From Alkalihalobacillus sp. FSL W8-0930 (GTDB lineage Bacteria; Bacillota; Bacilli; Bacillales; Bacillaceae_D), in contig CP150183.1 of the NCBI GenBank assembly GCA_037965595.1, positions 2,108,001 through 2,172,000 of the forward strand: DNA of 64,000 bases, written 5' to 3'. Each line of letters begins with the position of its first letter. Position 1 is the stretch's first letter. The notes beneath the pieces were generated by a model, which was not told where the DNA came from, searched no databases, and saw only the letters and a program-made list of their open reading frames with translations. Made by a program: the position numbers and the translations under genes. Positions 37,378 through 46,675 of the stretch are shown piece after piece.

Positions 37378-38008
37378 CGATCTCGACTCCTAGGGCTTTG
37401 AATAAAACGTTAAACGAATCTGGGTCGAACAGAAGCAAAATACTGCCGAAATTTCTAGTTGCTGTTTCACCATCAATCCTCATATGGGTATCAATACAAA
37501 TTGCGACATCGCTTTGAATTAATAATCGACTTAATCCGTGACTGATGATAGCGCCTGCCATATCTATTGATAAATCTGGCACTCCCCGTGTAACCTGCAA
37601 TCCAGTTAAATCAGCAAACGCAGAAAGATAAGAACCAATGACAATATTTCCTGCTTCTAGAAAAGCAGATTGACCATATTGTGCTGCAAGATCTTGATGA
37701 GTCGCTTCAGAAAGAGGATGCGTTAATTGCTGAATGACCGCATTTGATTGAGTCACATCCGAGAAAAAATAAACGCTTCCTGGTGTATCTCCAGTGACTG
37801 GAGTAAAGATGGCTGCAATCTCATTTTCTGATCCGCCCATACGGTCAGGAAGTTCATCAAATGGAATGACCGTCGCTTCTGGAATCGTCATTTCGATTTT
37901 TCTTCCTAACAATGCTGACAACGAGGTGGCGGCATGTCCGGCACCGATATTTCCAATTTCTCGAAGTACATCTAGATGAGTTGAATGAATAAACTCATAG
38001 TTTTTCAT
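37370..38008 (-). CDS. cheC: CheY-P phosphatase CheC
   Basis: A 212-residue CheC/FliY-family protein that removes phosphate from CheY. Two active-site copies are intact: REIGNIGAGHA (near residue 17) and FLEAGNIVIGS (near 118), each with the E..N pair. The Shine-Dalgarno region is a run of seven G residues directly before the start. It follows cheB after only 15 bp, whereas in B. subtilis cheA and cheW lie between them. Confidence 0.95.
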   Translation of the reverse strand: MKNYEFIHSTHLDVLREIGNIGAGHAATSLSALLGRKIEMTIPEATVIPFDELPDRMGGSENEIAAIFTPVTGDTPGSVYFFSDVTQSNAVIQQLTHPLSEATHQDLAAQYGQSAFLEAGNIVIGSYLSAFADLTGLQVTRGVPDLSIDMAGAIISHGLSRLLIQSDVAICIDTHMRIDGETATRNFGSILLLFDPDSFNVLFKALGVEIDE

Positions 38009-38023
38009 ATCAACACCCCCCCG

Positions 38024-39070
38024 CTAACAATGAGCTCGTATTTGATTGGCCAACTCTTGCAAATGAACAACTTGATCAATTTTCCCTGTTCGAACGGCCA
38101 TCTTCGGCATTCCATACACAACACTTGTTTCTTCAGACTGAGCAAGGGCGTAACATAGGTGATTTGTTTTTAATTGTTTCAAGCCTTCAGAACCATCGGA
38201 GCCCATGCCTGTCATAACCACTGCAATGACAGCCGCGTCATCTAATCGGGCAATTGATTGGTAAAGTACGTCTACTGATGGGCGGTGACCGTTTACAGCA
38301 GGCTCAGTTGATAATGTACAGATCCACTGATTACCTACCTTTTTAACCTTGAGATGTTTTCCACCTGGTGCAATATAAGCTGTACCATCATCTAACACAT
38401 CTCCTTCACTTGCTTCTACTATACGAATATCGCTTAAGGAGTCCAGGCGATCTGCAAGTGATTTCGTAAAACCTTCTGGCATGTGCTGAACAATAACAAT
38501 CGGCGCAGCAATGTTTTTAGGAATTTTCGTGAGAACATCCTTTAACGCTTTGGGTCCACCAGTTGAAACGCCTATAGCAACTAGTTTTCTCTCCTTTGGT
38601 TTATGAACGAAAGAAGATAATTTTATAGAAATAGGTTGAACGGGCTCTTGGGCAATAGGCTTCCTAACGTTTGCCTGTGCCGCAAGTTTTATCTTATCCC
38701 TAAGGAGATCAGCAATCGTAAATAAGTCTAGAGAGATGGAACCACTCGTTTTTGCAACAAAGTCAACCGCTCCTGCCTCCATGGCGAGCATCGTTGTGTG
38801 AGCGCCAATACTCGTTAGACTACTCACCATCACAACTGGGATTGGGTGTTCTATCATAATTTGCTTAAGGGCGCCTAGCCCGTCCAAAACAGGCATCTCT
38901 ACATCCATCGTAATGACATCCGGTTTTAACTCTAGATTCTTTTTGGTCGCATCTTCACCATTTCTTGCTGTCCCTACTACAAAAATTTCAGGATCAGCTT
39001 GTAACATATCCGTTACGACTTTACGCATAAATGCAGAGTCATCTACTACTAGCACCCTAATTGGATTCAT
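38024..39070 (-). CDS. cheB: Chemoreceptor methylesterase CheB
   Basis: A 348-residue response regulator. The receiver domain (residues 4-120) has VVDDSAFMRK and the phospho-acceptor in ITMDVEMPVLDG. The methylesterase domain (about 160-345) has the serine in GVSTGGPKAL, histidine in VQHMPEGFT and aspartate in GMGSDG. All three catalytic residues are present. Normally activated by phosphotransfer from CheA, whose gene is absent from the expected place directly downstream. Confidence 0.95.
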   Translation of the reverse strand: MNPIRVLVVDDSAFMRKVVTDMLQADPEIFVVGTARNGEDATKKNLELKPDVITMDVEMPVLDGLGALKQIMIEHPIPVVMVSSLTSIGAHTTMLAMEAGAVDFVAKTSGSISLDLFTIADLLRDKIKLAAQANVRKPIAQEPVQPISIKLSSFVHKPKERKLVAIGVSTGGPKALKDVLTKIPKNIAAPIVIVQHMPEGFTKSLADRLDSLSDIRIVEASEGDVLDDGTAYIAPGGKHLKVKKVGNQWICTLSTEPAVNGHRPSVDVLYQSIARLDDAAVIAVVMTGMGSDGSEGLKQLKTNHLCYALAQSEETSVVYGMPKMAVRTGKIDQVVHLQELANQIRAHC

Positions 39071-39101
39071 TGTAAGTCTTCCTATCTATACTTTTATTCA
39101 T

Positions 39102-39971
39102 TTAACTGTTTCGTAGCTTTGAACCATTAAACCACTTACCTAAGCGAGTTAAAAATGGTCTAGCTTCACTTTGAGTCTCGCGATTTCCTCTTAACAAAAG
39201 ATAGGTATCAACAATCTGTTTTGTTGCCACACTCGCTTTCGCTTGCTTTTGATAAACCGTATAAGGAACCTGAGCTTTAACAGCCTTAGAAACCGTTCTA
39301 TCATGCGGTACCATGCCAAGTTTATGTAGTTCAAGATTTAGAAACCGCTTTGTCACGTGAGATAAATTAGAAAGTGTCAGATTTCCTTCACGGCTTGAAT
39401 CCGTTTGATTGGCAATTGCGTAGATTTGAGGCAAATCCGGCAACATTGCCAATTGCTTTAACAAGCTATAGGCATCCGTGAGTGCTGTTGGTTCAGGTGT
39501 TGTAACAATAAATAGATCATTTGCAGATGAAAGTAACTCTAAGCTCTCTTCTGTTACGCCAGCACCTAAATCAAGAAAGATATAATCGAAATGACCCGCG
39601 AGTACTTGAAGCTGCTGTTGGAAATAAGACAAGTCCTCTTGCGAAAAGGAAGTCATCTCACTTAGACCCGATCCACCCGCTATATAGGAGATGCCATATG
39701 ATGTTGTTTCCATGACATCCCATACAGCAAGTCGCAGCTTAATCATATCTTGCAAATGATGAGCTTGCCCAACACCCATAATCACATCAACATTTCCCAT
39801 GCCACTGTCCATATCTAAAATTACAGTTCTCGCACCTGTTAAATGCAGACCAATAGCTAGATTTACACATAAGTTCGATTTTCCTACCCCACCTTTGCCA
39901 CTTGCTACTGCAATGACTCGTGCCTCACTGGATTTGGTCATTAATCTTCTTAAACTCTCAGCTTGATCCAT
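39102..39971 (-). CDS. flhG: Flagellar number regulator FlhG (YlxH, MinD-like ATPase)
   Basis: A 289-residue ParA/MinD-family ATPase that works with FlhF to set flagellar number and position. The deviant Walker A GKGGVGKSNL is near residue 26, with DMDSGMGNVDVIMG and the LDLGAGVTEES switch region following. A N-terminal DQAESLRRLM segment corresponds to the FlhF-stimulating DQAxxLR motif. Start at ATG 39971, overlapping the flhF end. Confidence 0.95.
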   Translation of the reverse strand: MDQAESLRRLMTKSSEARVIAVASGKGGVGKSNLCVNLAIGLHLTGARTVILDMDSGMGNVDVIMGVGQAHHLQDMIKLRLAVWDVMETTSYGISYIAGGSGLSEMTSFSQEDLSYFQQQLQVLAGHFDYIFLDLGAGVTEESLELLSSANDLFIVTTPEPTALTDAYSLLKQLAMLPDLPQIYAIANQTDSSREGNLTLSNLSHVTKRFLNLELHKLGMVPHDRTVSKAVKAQVPYTVYQKQAKASVATKQIVDTYLLLRGNRETQSEARPFLTRLGKWFNGSKLRNS

Positions 39972-41052
39972 CAATTGTCATTCCTTCGAGTACTGCTTCT
40001 ACGATGATGTCCTCACTTGCCTGGATCACATCATCAGGTACATTTTGACCATTCGTTAAATAAGCAATTCCAAGCCCTTCGTTTAAGCACACATTAACAA
40101 GAGCACCGTAGCTGTTTGTTTCATCTTTTTTTGTAAAAATCACCTGATGGACGGCTAACTGTTTAAACTGCTTAAGCACAGCCACCATATCCAAATATTT
40201 AGATGTAAGTGCTAAAACAACGTATAAAGATGCTTCCTCTGAGAGGTGAATTGTCTTCTGCAATTCTTTTAAGTAAAAGTCATGTGTGAAATTCCGCCCA
40301 GCCGTATCAACCAACACCACATCATACATTTCAAACTGATTCATTGCAGCGTGAAAATCTTCTAATGAATAAGCTACTTCAATTGGAACATCTAAGATGG
40401 AAGCGTATGTCTTTAATTGATCGATTGCGGCAATACGGTACGTATCCGTTGTTAAGATTGCTACTTTTTTCCCGTGTTTGATTGAAGCTTCTGCTGCTAG
40501 CTTTGCAATAGTTGTGGTCTTTCCCACTCCAGTAGGTCCAGCAAAAATCATGTATTTTTTATCAAATTGCGAATGTCCAATCGTTACCTGCTGCAACCGT
40601 CTTTTAAACCATTGTCTTGTAAACGTAATGACTGAAAGAGGCGTTCGATTCTCTTTTTCTTGACTGTACCAAAAGCCAAATGCATCTTCCTTTAATTCCT
40701 CACGTATGGATTCATCCACTCCTTGAAGACGTAGCTCTTGATCAATCTGTCGTATAAGCGCCGGTGCCTCTAGCTGAGTAGATGGAGTTTGTAACTGATT
40801 AAAAGAGATTTGCGTTTGAATAGGCTCTATCTCCTTTTTTTCTTGAGATAGCTGTGGTTGTTTCGTAGCAACAGCGCGCTTTGCTGGATCAACCGCCGCC
40901 GTGACCTCTAGTTTCTTTTTAGCAAAGAAACCAAACCATCCACCTGTTGAAATCTCTTTGGTGTGAAGAATGACCGCTTCACTACCTAATTCACTCTTAA
41001 TCTGTTGTAAGGCTTCAGGCATTGTTTCAACTTGGAACTTTTTTAACTTCAT
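39958..41052 (-). CDS. flhF: Flagellar SRP-type GTPase FlhF
   Basis: A 364-residue SRP-family GTPase that marks the site of flagellar assembly. A basic N-terminal B domain (to about 75) and linker precede the NG domain: [14 protein letters not shown] (near 178), TTDTYRIAAIDQL, VDTAGRN and TKKDE motifs. Overlaps flhA by 4 nt upstream and flhG downstream. Confidence 0.96.
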   Translation of the reverse strand: MKLKKFQVETMPEALQQIKSELGSEAVILHTKEISTGGWFGFFAKKKLEVTAAVDPAKRAVATKQPQLSQEKKEIEPIQTQISFNQLQTPSTQLEAPALIRQIDQELRLQGVDESIREELKEDAFGFWYSQEKENRTPLSVITFTRQWFKRRLQQVTIGHSQFDKKYMIFAGPTGVGKTTTIAKLAAEASIKHGKKVAILTTDTYRIAAIDQLKTYASILDVPIEVAYSLEDFHAAMNQFEMYDVVLVDTAGRNFTHDFYLKELQKTIHLSEEASLYVVLALTSKYLDMVAVLKQFKQLAVHQVIFTKKDETNSYGALVNVCLNEGLGIAYLTNGQNVPDDVIQASEDIIVEAVLEGMTIDGSS

Positions 41053-43091
41053 TCTGCGTTCACCACTCCAACACTTTGGACTTCAATATCAACTTCGAGC
41101 TCGTTATACGAAAGAACTGGAACAGTTGGTAAGTATCGTTCAAGCAACTGCCTTACGTACATTCTGACAGCAGGCGAACATAATAGAATGGCTGATTGCC
41201 CCATTTGAGATAATCGATTGGTTTCTTCGACTGCAGAATCTAATATCTTTTGAGAATGAGCCGGATCCATAGATAGGAAGGTTCCATGCTCTGTTTGTTG
41301 GACTGAATCAGCGATAAGCTTCTCCACGGCTCCACTTAGTGTGACAACATAAAGGGGTTCGTTTTTAGTGGACACCTGTGTAGATATTTGCCTTGATAAT
41401 GACTGTCGGACATATTCAGTCAACAGATCCATATCTTTTGTCATTTGACCATAGTCCGCAAGTGTCTCAAATATCATTGGAAGATTACGTATCGACACAT
41501 GTTCCTTTAATAGATTGGTTAACACACGCTGAATATCACCAATGGATAATAAGGAAGGTGTCGTTTCCTCAACCAGTACCGGATATGTTTCTTTAAGGTG
41601 ATCAATTAACTGTCTTGTTTCCTGTCTGCCTAGTAGCTCATGGGCGTGGCGTTTAATGATTTCGGTTAAATGAGTCGAAACAACAGACGGAGGATCAACA
41701 ACTGTATAGCCTGACATCTCCGCACGTTCCTTCATCTCTTCACCAATCCACAAGGCCGAAAGCCCAAAGGCTGGTTCGATTGTTTCAATTCCAACAATGC
41801 TGTCATCTTCAAAACCTGGACTCATAGCCATGTAATGATCGAGAAGAACTTCACCCTTGGCAACTTCATTGCCTTTAATCTTAATAACGTATTCGTTTGC
41901 TTGTAGTTGTATATTATCTCGTATCCGAATAACTGGTACGATCATCCCTAGCTCAATCGCCATTTGTCGACGAATCATCACCACACGGTCAAGTAGGTCT
42001 CCTCCTTGATTCGCATCCGCAAGCGGAATCAGCCCATATCCAAATTCAAATTCAATTGGATCAATTTGTAGAAGATTTACGACATTTTCAGGAGAACGCA
42101 TCTCGTCCGTTTCATTGTCATCCGGTATATCTGGCGCAAGCTCCAGATTCGTTTCACGCGCTTTAATGTTTTGTAGCTGCCATCCTGCAAATGCAAGCAA
42201 GCCAGCCATCGAAAATGTTAAGGTTTTGCTAATAGGCGTAGCGACTCCAAGTAAAAAGATAGTGCCCGCTGTAACGTATAATAATTTAGGATAAGCTAAA
42301 ATTTGTTTTGTAATATCATTACTCAAACTGCCTTCAGAAGCAGCCTTTGTCACGATGATCCCTGTTGCGGTAGAAATTAAAAGTGCTGGAATTTGAGTAA
42401 CTAGTCCATCACCTACGGTCAGTAATGTATAGGTAAGGACTGCAGTATTTAAATCCATGCCCATCTGCATCATACCGATGATTAATCCAACAATCATATT
42501 AATCGCTACGATGATGATACTGGCAATCGCGTCCCCTTTTACAAACTTACTGGCACCATCCATTGATCCATAAAAGTCTGCTTCTTTTTCAATTTTTTCA
42601 CGGCGCTGTTTGGCTTCTGCATCTGAGATCAACCCTGCATTTAAGTCTGCATCAATACTCATTTGCTTACCTGGCATCGCATCGAGTGTAAATCTGGCTC
42701 CCACTTCAGAAACCCTTTCCGCCCCTTTTGTAATAACGATAAACTGGATAACGACTAAGATGATAAAGACAACAAACCCGACAACTGCATTTCCTCCAAT
42801 GACGAAGTTCCCAAAGGTATCAATCACATTTCCAGCGTCCGCATTTCCTAAAATCGATCGAGTCGTTGACACACTTAAACCCAAGCGAAACAGCGTAATT
42901 AATAGCAGTAACGTAGGAAAGATCGAAAATTGCAGTGAGTCTGTTGTGTTCATAGCTACTAAAATAATTAGAAGTGACAATGAAATATTAAAAATGATTA
43001 ATACATCAAGAATGGGAGGTGGAAGTGGAATAATGAGCATGATGATAATTAAGATAACTCCAAACAATACAGCTAAGTCTTTTGCTTTCAT
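41049..43091 (-). CDS. flhA: Flagellar export gate protein FlhA
   Basis: A 680-residue integral membrane protein of the type III export gate. Residues about 5-310 hold eight membrane helices, including the FHIPEP-type region (PTLLLLITLFRLGLSVSTTR and LDAMPGKQMSIDADLNAG). The cytoplasmic domain (about 330-680) forms the nonameric chaperone-docking ring. ATG 43091 has AAGGGAGGC upstream. Conserved order flhB-flhA-flhF. Confidence 0.97.
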   Translation of the reverse strand: MKAKDLAVLFGVILIIIMLIIPLPPPILDVLIIFNISLSLLIILVAMNTTDSLQFSIFPTLLLLITLFRLGLSVSTTRSILGNADAGNVIDTFGNFVIGGNAVVGFVVFIILVVIQFIVITKGAERVSEVGARFTLDAMPGKQMSIDADLNAGLISDAEAKQRREKIEKEADFYGSMDGASKFVKGDAIASIIIVAINMIVGLIIGMMQMGMDLNTAVLTYTLLTVGDGLVTQIPALLISTATGIIVTKAASEGSLSNDITKQILAYPKLLYVTAGTIFLLGVATPISKTLTFSMAGLLAFAGWQLQNIKARETNLELAPDIPDDNETDEMRSPENVVNLLQIDPIEFEFGYGLIPLADANQGGDLLDRVVMIRRQMAIELGMIVPVIRIRDNIQLQANEYVIKIKGNEVAKGEVLLDHYMAMSPGFEDDSIVGIETIEPAFGLSALWIGEEMKERAEMSGYTVVDPPSVVSTHLTEIIKRHAHELLGRQETRQLIDHLKETYPVLVEETTPSLLSIGDIQRVLTNLLKEHVSIRNLPMIFETLADYGQMTKDMDLLTEYVRQSLSRQISTQVSTKNEPLYVVTLSGAVEKLIADSVQQTEHGTFLSMDPAHSQKILDSAVEETNRLSQMGQSAILLCSPAVRMYVRQLLERYLPTVPVLSYNELEVDIEVQSVGVVNAE

Positions 43092-43111
43092 ACTTGTTAC
43101 GCCTCCCTTCC

Positions 43112-44218
43112 TTAGTTTTTAAGATGACTATTCGCTCCATGCGCGTCTTTTAGCCTGTACACATATGCCAATACTTCAGCAACTGATTTGAACAAATCTG
43201 TCGGAACCTGCTGACCGATATCTGTTTGATGATAAAGGGCTCTTGCAAGCACTCGGTTCTCAACCATTGGAATGGCATGTTCCTCGGCGCGCTTTTTAAT
43301 CCGTTGAGCAGAAAAGTCTACCCCTTTTGCTACTACAAATGGCGCCTCTGCTTTTGTTTCATCGTATTTCAATACGACAGCAAAGTGAGTTGGGTTTGTT
43401 ATCACCACATCCGCGTTCGGGATTTCCTGCATCATCCGCTGCATTGCAAGCTCCATTTGCTTTTGCTTTCGTTTTGATTTAATCCGAGGGTCACCCTCAA
43501 TATTTTTGTGCTCGTCTTTTATATCTTTTTTTGACATTCGAATTTGTTTCTCATGGTCATACCGCTGATAAATATAATCTGGAATGGATAGAACCATAAG
43601 TAGGATCGCAACGGCAAGCCCCATAAGTACGGTTAACCAACCGATTACACCCATGGCATCTGTGATTGATTTCTGAGACAAGAGAAGCACTTCATCCAGA
43701 TGCGTCCAAATTATAAAAACAACCGTTGCCCCAACAAACGAAATCTTTAAAACAGACTTTACTAACTCAACAAGTGACCTGGCAGAAAAAATGCGTTTAA
43801 AGCCTTTAATTGGATCTAATTTATTTAGTTTTGCTTTTAATGGTTCCGTCGTGAACATGGCCCCTACTTGAATAAAACTGCCAAACGAACCAGCAAAGGC
43901 GGCAAGCAGCATGAGTGGAAGTACAGCCACAAGTGCCTGAGTTGAAATCGTTAGAAATAGCTCAGCAACCGACTCAGCTGTGACTTCCGTAATCAAGTAG
44001 TTCGTGAACATCTCTCTCTGCATATCAGCGAACATGGAGACGATCATTTCTCCGCCGTACATCCAGAGAAAGAGAAAAACAATGAGCATCATAAGAGAGG
44101 TATTAACATCTGTACTTTTTGGTACCTGCCCCTTTTTTCTCGTTTCATCTCTTTTTTTGGGTGTGGCTTTCTCTGTTTTTTCATCTGCAAATAGTTGCAA
44201 ATTCATTTTTAATAACAA
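43112..44218 (-). CDS. flhB: Flagellar export switch protein FlhB
   Basis: A 368-residue export gate protein that switches substrate class from hook to filament. Four membrane helices span about 30-205. The autocleavage site NPTH (in VVITNPTHFAVVLKYD, near 265-268) is intact. Start chosen at TTG 44218 (MLLKMNLQLFADEKTEKAT), because GGGGGTGGG at the end of fliR lies 7-8 nt upstream and the N-terminus aligns with B. subtilis FlhB without a gap; the frame extends to 44236 without support. Confidence 0.95.
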   Translation of the reverse strand: MLLKMNLQLFADEKTEKATPKKRDETRKKGQVPKSTDVNTSLMMLIVFLFLWMYGGEMIVSMFADMQREMFTNYLITEVTAESVAELFLTISTQALVAVLPLMLLAAFAGSFGSFIQVGAMFTTEPLKAKLNKLDPIKGFKRIFSARSLVELVKSVLKISFVGATVVFIIWTHLDEVLLLSQKSITDAMGVIGWLTVLMGLAVAILLMVLSIPDYIYQRYDHEKQIRMSKKDIKDEHKNIEGDPRIKSKRKQKQMELAMQRMMQEIPNADVVITNPTHFAVVLKYDETKAEAPFVVAKGVDFSAQRIKKRAEEHAIPMVENRVLARALYHQTDIGQQVPTDLFKSVAEVLAYVYRLKDAHGANSHLKN

Positions 44219-44222
44219 GGTC

Positions 44223-44999
44223 TTACCCACCCCCAAGTAATTGAAGAAGTGTTCTCATTACGAGGATCGTTTCTTGGAACAGCTTTTGAACAATCATCAT
44301 AAATACAGCCATGTACACCATAATGAGTGGAAGCCCTACTAATATCTTTAATGGCATCCCAACAACAAACACGTTCATTTGTGGAACGGTTCTTGAAACC
44401 AATCCTAAAGCCAAATCAACTAAGAACAAGCAGCCTGCAATAGGAAAGGCAATTTGAATGGCAACGATAAACATCGTTGCTAAAATGGAAACTGCTTGAT
44501 TTAGTACTCGTTCGTCTCCAAAAGGTACTGAAAGTTGATCAATTGGGACGTATTGATAGCTATAATAAATCCCATCAAGTAGCAAGTGATGCCCATTAAC
44601 TGTTAAAAGGAATAGCAAAGCAAACGTATATAAATACCCACCCGTTAAAGGACTCTGAGCTCCTGTCTGTGGATCCACAACATTTGCAATCATAAATCCC
44701 ATCGTAAAGTCTATAAGCCCACCCGCAACCTGTATCGCGTAAAGCAAAATCATGGCTGCAAGACCAACAGCAAGCCCTACAGCTATTTCTTTTATAATGA
44801 GTAAAATATAATTCCAATTAAACGTTAGCTCAGGTATATCAAAGGCTAGCACCATAATCCAAGCAAGCATAATCGAAAGTCCTAGTTTAAAAATCATTGG
44901 AACTGACCGATGAGAATAGAGAGGCAAAACAACCATAAACGAACTTACACGTATAAAGATCAATAAAAAAGCTGGTAAATAGGCCGCGAGCTGTGTCAT
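44223..44999 (-). CDS. fliR: Flagellar export gate protein FliR
   Basis: A 258-residue membrane protein with six predicted helices, part of the FliP-FliQ-FliR export channel. The VVDPQTGAQSPLTGGYLYTFALLLF-like region (near 105-130) is typical. Its ATG shares the A of the fliQ TAA stop, so the two are translationally coupled. Ends with Gly-Gly-Gly encoded by the ribosome-binding site of flhB. Confidence 0.95.
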   Translation of the reverse strand: MTQLAAYLPAFLLIFIRVSSFMVVLPLYSHRSVPMIFKLGLSIMLAWIMVLAFDIPELTFNWNYILLIIKEIAVGLAVGLAAMILLYAIQVAGGLIDFTMGFMIANVVDPQTGAQSPLTGGYLYTFALLFLLTVNGHHLLLDGIYYSYQYVPIDQLSVPFGDERVLNQAVSILATMFIVAIQIAFPIAGCLFLVDLALGLVSRTVPQMNVFVVGMPLKILVGLPLIMVYMAVFMMIVQKLFQETILVMRTLLQLLGGG

Positions 45000-45268
45000 T
45001 ATCCAATAAACCGATGTAAGTTAGAATAAATTTGGTAAGTGAAATTAGTAATCTGCCCTAGCATCCAAGGTCCAAATACAATTAAAGCGATCAATACGCC
45101 TACAATCTTTGGTATAAACGCAAGTGTTTGTTCTTGAATCTGTGTGGTTGCTTGAAAAATACTGACTAAAAGCCCTAACACTAATGCAATGATAAGAAGA
45201 GGGCCTGCAACAAGCAGCACGGTCCATACGCCATTTTCAGCAATGCCAATAACAAATTCCTGACTCAT
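44999..45268 (-). CDS. fliQ: Flagellar export gate protein FliQ
   Basis: An 89-residue protein with two membrane helices (about 15-38 and 50-75) and the AATTQIQEQTL-like loop (here ATTQIQEQTLAFIPKI). ATG 45268 is used because GGAGAGG lies 6 nt upstream; the frame extends to GTG 45274. Stop overlaps fliR start. Length equals B. subtilis FliQ. Confidence 0.95.
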   Translation of the reverse strand: MSQEFVIGIAENGVWTVLLVAGPLLIIALVLGLLVSIFQATTQIQEQTLAFIPKIVGVLIALIVFGPWMLGQITNFTYQIYSNLHRFIG

Positions 45269-45281
45269 AAACACCCTCTCC

Positions 45282-45989
45282 TTACTGGAAGCTAAGTAAT
45301 AGTGATTGAACGATTAAGTACCAACCGTCAACCAGAACAAATAATAAGATTTTAAATGGTAAGGCGATCATAACAGGCGGTAGCATCATCATCCCCATGG
45401 ACATCAAGACACTCGCAACAATCATGTCAATCACTAAAAAAGGAACAAAGATTAAAAATCCAATTTGAAAGGCCGTTTTGAGCTCACTAATTGCAAAAGC
45501 AGGTACGAGAACAGTTAGTGGAATATCCTCTAACGACTCAGGTCTTTCAAGCTCTGCATAACCCATAAATAAAGCCAAATCCTTTTCACGTGTATGCTTT
45601 GACATAAATTCTTTAATCGGTGCTGTGGCCCGGTCAAATGCTTCTTCCTGTGAGATTTCATTATTAGCGAATGGTTGTAAGGCTTCTGAGTTAATTTCAC
45701 TAAAAACAGGAGCCATAATAAAAAAAGTAATAAATAAAGCAATACCAATTAAGACTTGGTTTGGCGGCATCGATTGTGTGGCAAGCCCTTGTCTAACAAA
45801 GGAAAGTACAATAATAATTCGCGTAAAGCAGGTCATCATAATTAAGATTGATGGAGCTAGTGTAAGTACCGTTAACAAAAGAAGCAGTTGAATCGTAGTA
45901 GCTGCATTTTCGTTTGAGCCTGTTAACCCCGTTAAATCAAAATTATTCAGGATACCTGTGGTTGAAAGAATCAGATGCTCCACATTCAT
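45282..45989 (-). CDS. fliP: Flagellar export gate protein FliP
   Basis: A 235-residue core of the export channel. After an N-terminal region to about residue 30, four membrane helices are seen, with the signatures LTVLTLAPSILIMMTCFTRI and IVASVLMSMGMMMLPP. ATG 45989 overlaps the fliZ stop as ATGA. Conserved order fliZ-fliP-fliQ-fliR. Confidence 0.96.
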   Translation of the reverse strand: MNVEHLILSTTGILNNFDLTGLTGSNENAATTIQLLLLLTVLTLAPSILIMMTCFTRIIIVLSFVRQGLATQSMPPNQVLIGIALFITFFIMAPVFSEINSEALQPFANNEISQEEAFDRATAPIKEFMSKHTREKDLALFMGYAELERPESLEDIPLTVLVPAFAISELKTAFQIGFLIFVPFLVIDMIVASVLMSMGMMMLPPVMIALPFKILLFVLVDGWYLIVQSLLLSFQ

Positions 45990-46675
45990 GGTTGACGCTC
46001 CTTCATGACCTTCTCAAGCTCCTGTTGCGACTTCGATGCTTCTTGAAGCTTCTCTTGGAATAGATCTTGAAAAGAGGATGGCGCTTTTACTTTGTCCTGT
46101 TGCGTTTCTGGTTGAGCTTTGGACCTTGTAACCTTTGATCTAAACCAATCAAACGCTTTTTGTGCAGGAACTTGTAAGTTGGCTTGGTCTTGCTCTTCTT
46201 GAATCCTTTTTAATTCATCCAATTCCTCTTCAGAATCAATTTCCTTAAGCAGTTGTATAGACTCTCCCACTCCAACGACTAACACACGATCTCCCACTTT
46301 GATTAGTTGAATGGACCGATTTGGCCCAAGGGGCATCCCACCGATATTTTCTAACACTTGAGATTGTCTAAACGTTTTTGTTCGTTTTCCTAAAAAGCGT
46401 ACAAGACCATACATTAACGCAATAATGAGTGCCAATGATCCAATTAGTTTTAGGACTGTTAAGAATCCATTTTCCGGTACAGCAGCTGGCGTTTGATCCT
46501 CATCGGTAGTCCCTGTTTCCCCTAGACTACCTGCATCTTTACATTCTTTTTTAAAGATATCGTCCACCATGCCATTGCAGTCAGCCGCCTCCGCCACATG
46601 GGCGAAAGACAGCATGAAGCTACCTACAATGAGTAATACAGTGAAGAAATTACGCAAGTGTTTTATTAATCGCAT
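45986..46675 (-). CDS. fliZ: Flagellar biosynthesis protein FliZ/FliO
   Basis: A 229-residue FliO-family membrane protein that assists FliP complex assembly. A signal peptide (to about residue 31), a short periplasmic-side segment with two cysteines, then one membrane helix (about 73-93) and a cytoplasmic FliO domain (MPLGPNRSIQLIKVGDRVLVVGVG). The charged C-terminal tail (170-229) is Gln/Lys-rich. ATG 46675 lies inside the end of cheY (26-nt overlap). Confidence 0.92.
   Translation of the reverse strand: MRLIKHLRNFFTVLLIVGSFMLSFAHVAEAADCNGMVDDIFKKECKDAGSLGETGTTDEDQTPAAVPENGFLTVLKLIGSLALIIALMYGLVRFLGKRTKTFRQSQVLENIGGMPLGPNRSIQLIKVGDRVLVVGVGESIQLLKEIDSEEELDELKRIQEEQDQANLQVPAQKAFDWFRSKVTRSKAQPETQQDKVKAPSSFQDLFQEKLQEASKSQQELEKVMKERQP

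Noticed and set aside
42610-43122. 170-codon plus-strand open frame
   Set aside because: Complement of the flhA membrane region; hydrophobic helices on one strand often leave long open frames on the other.
44596-44817. Cys/Ser-rich minus-strand frame inside fliR
   Set aside because: Out-of-frame shadow of fliR with no family resemblance; fliR is complete.
46650-46675. Frameshift linking cheY and fliZ
   Set aside because: The 26-nt overlap is between two complete proteins of normal length; fliZ has its own start with a GGAG site inside cheY.
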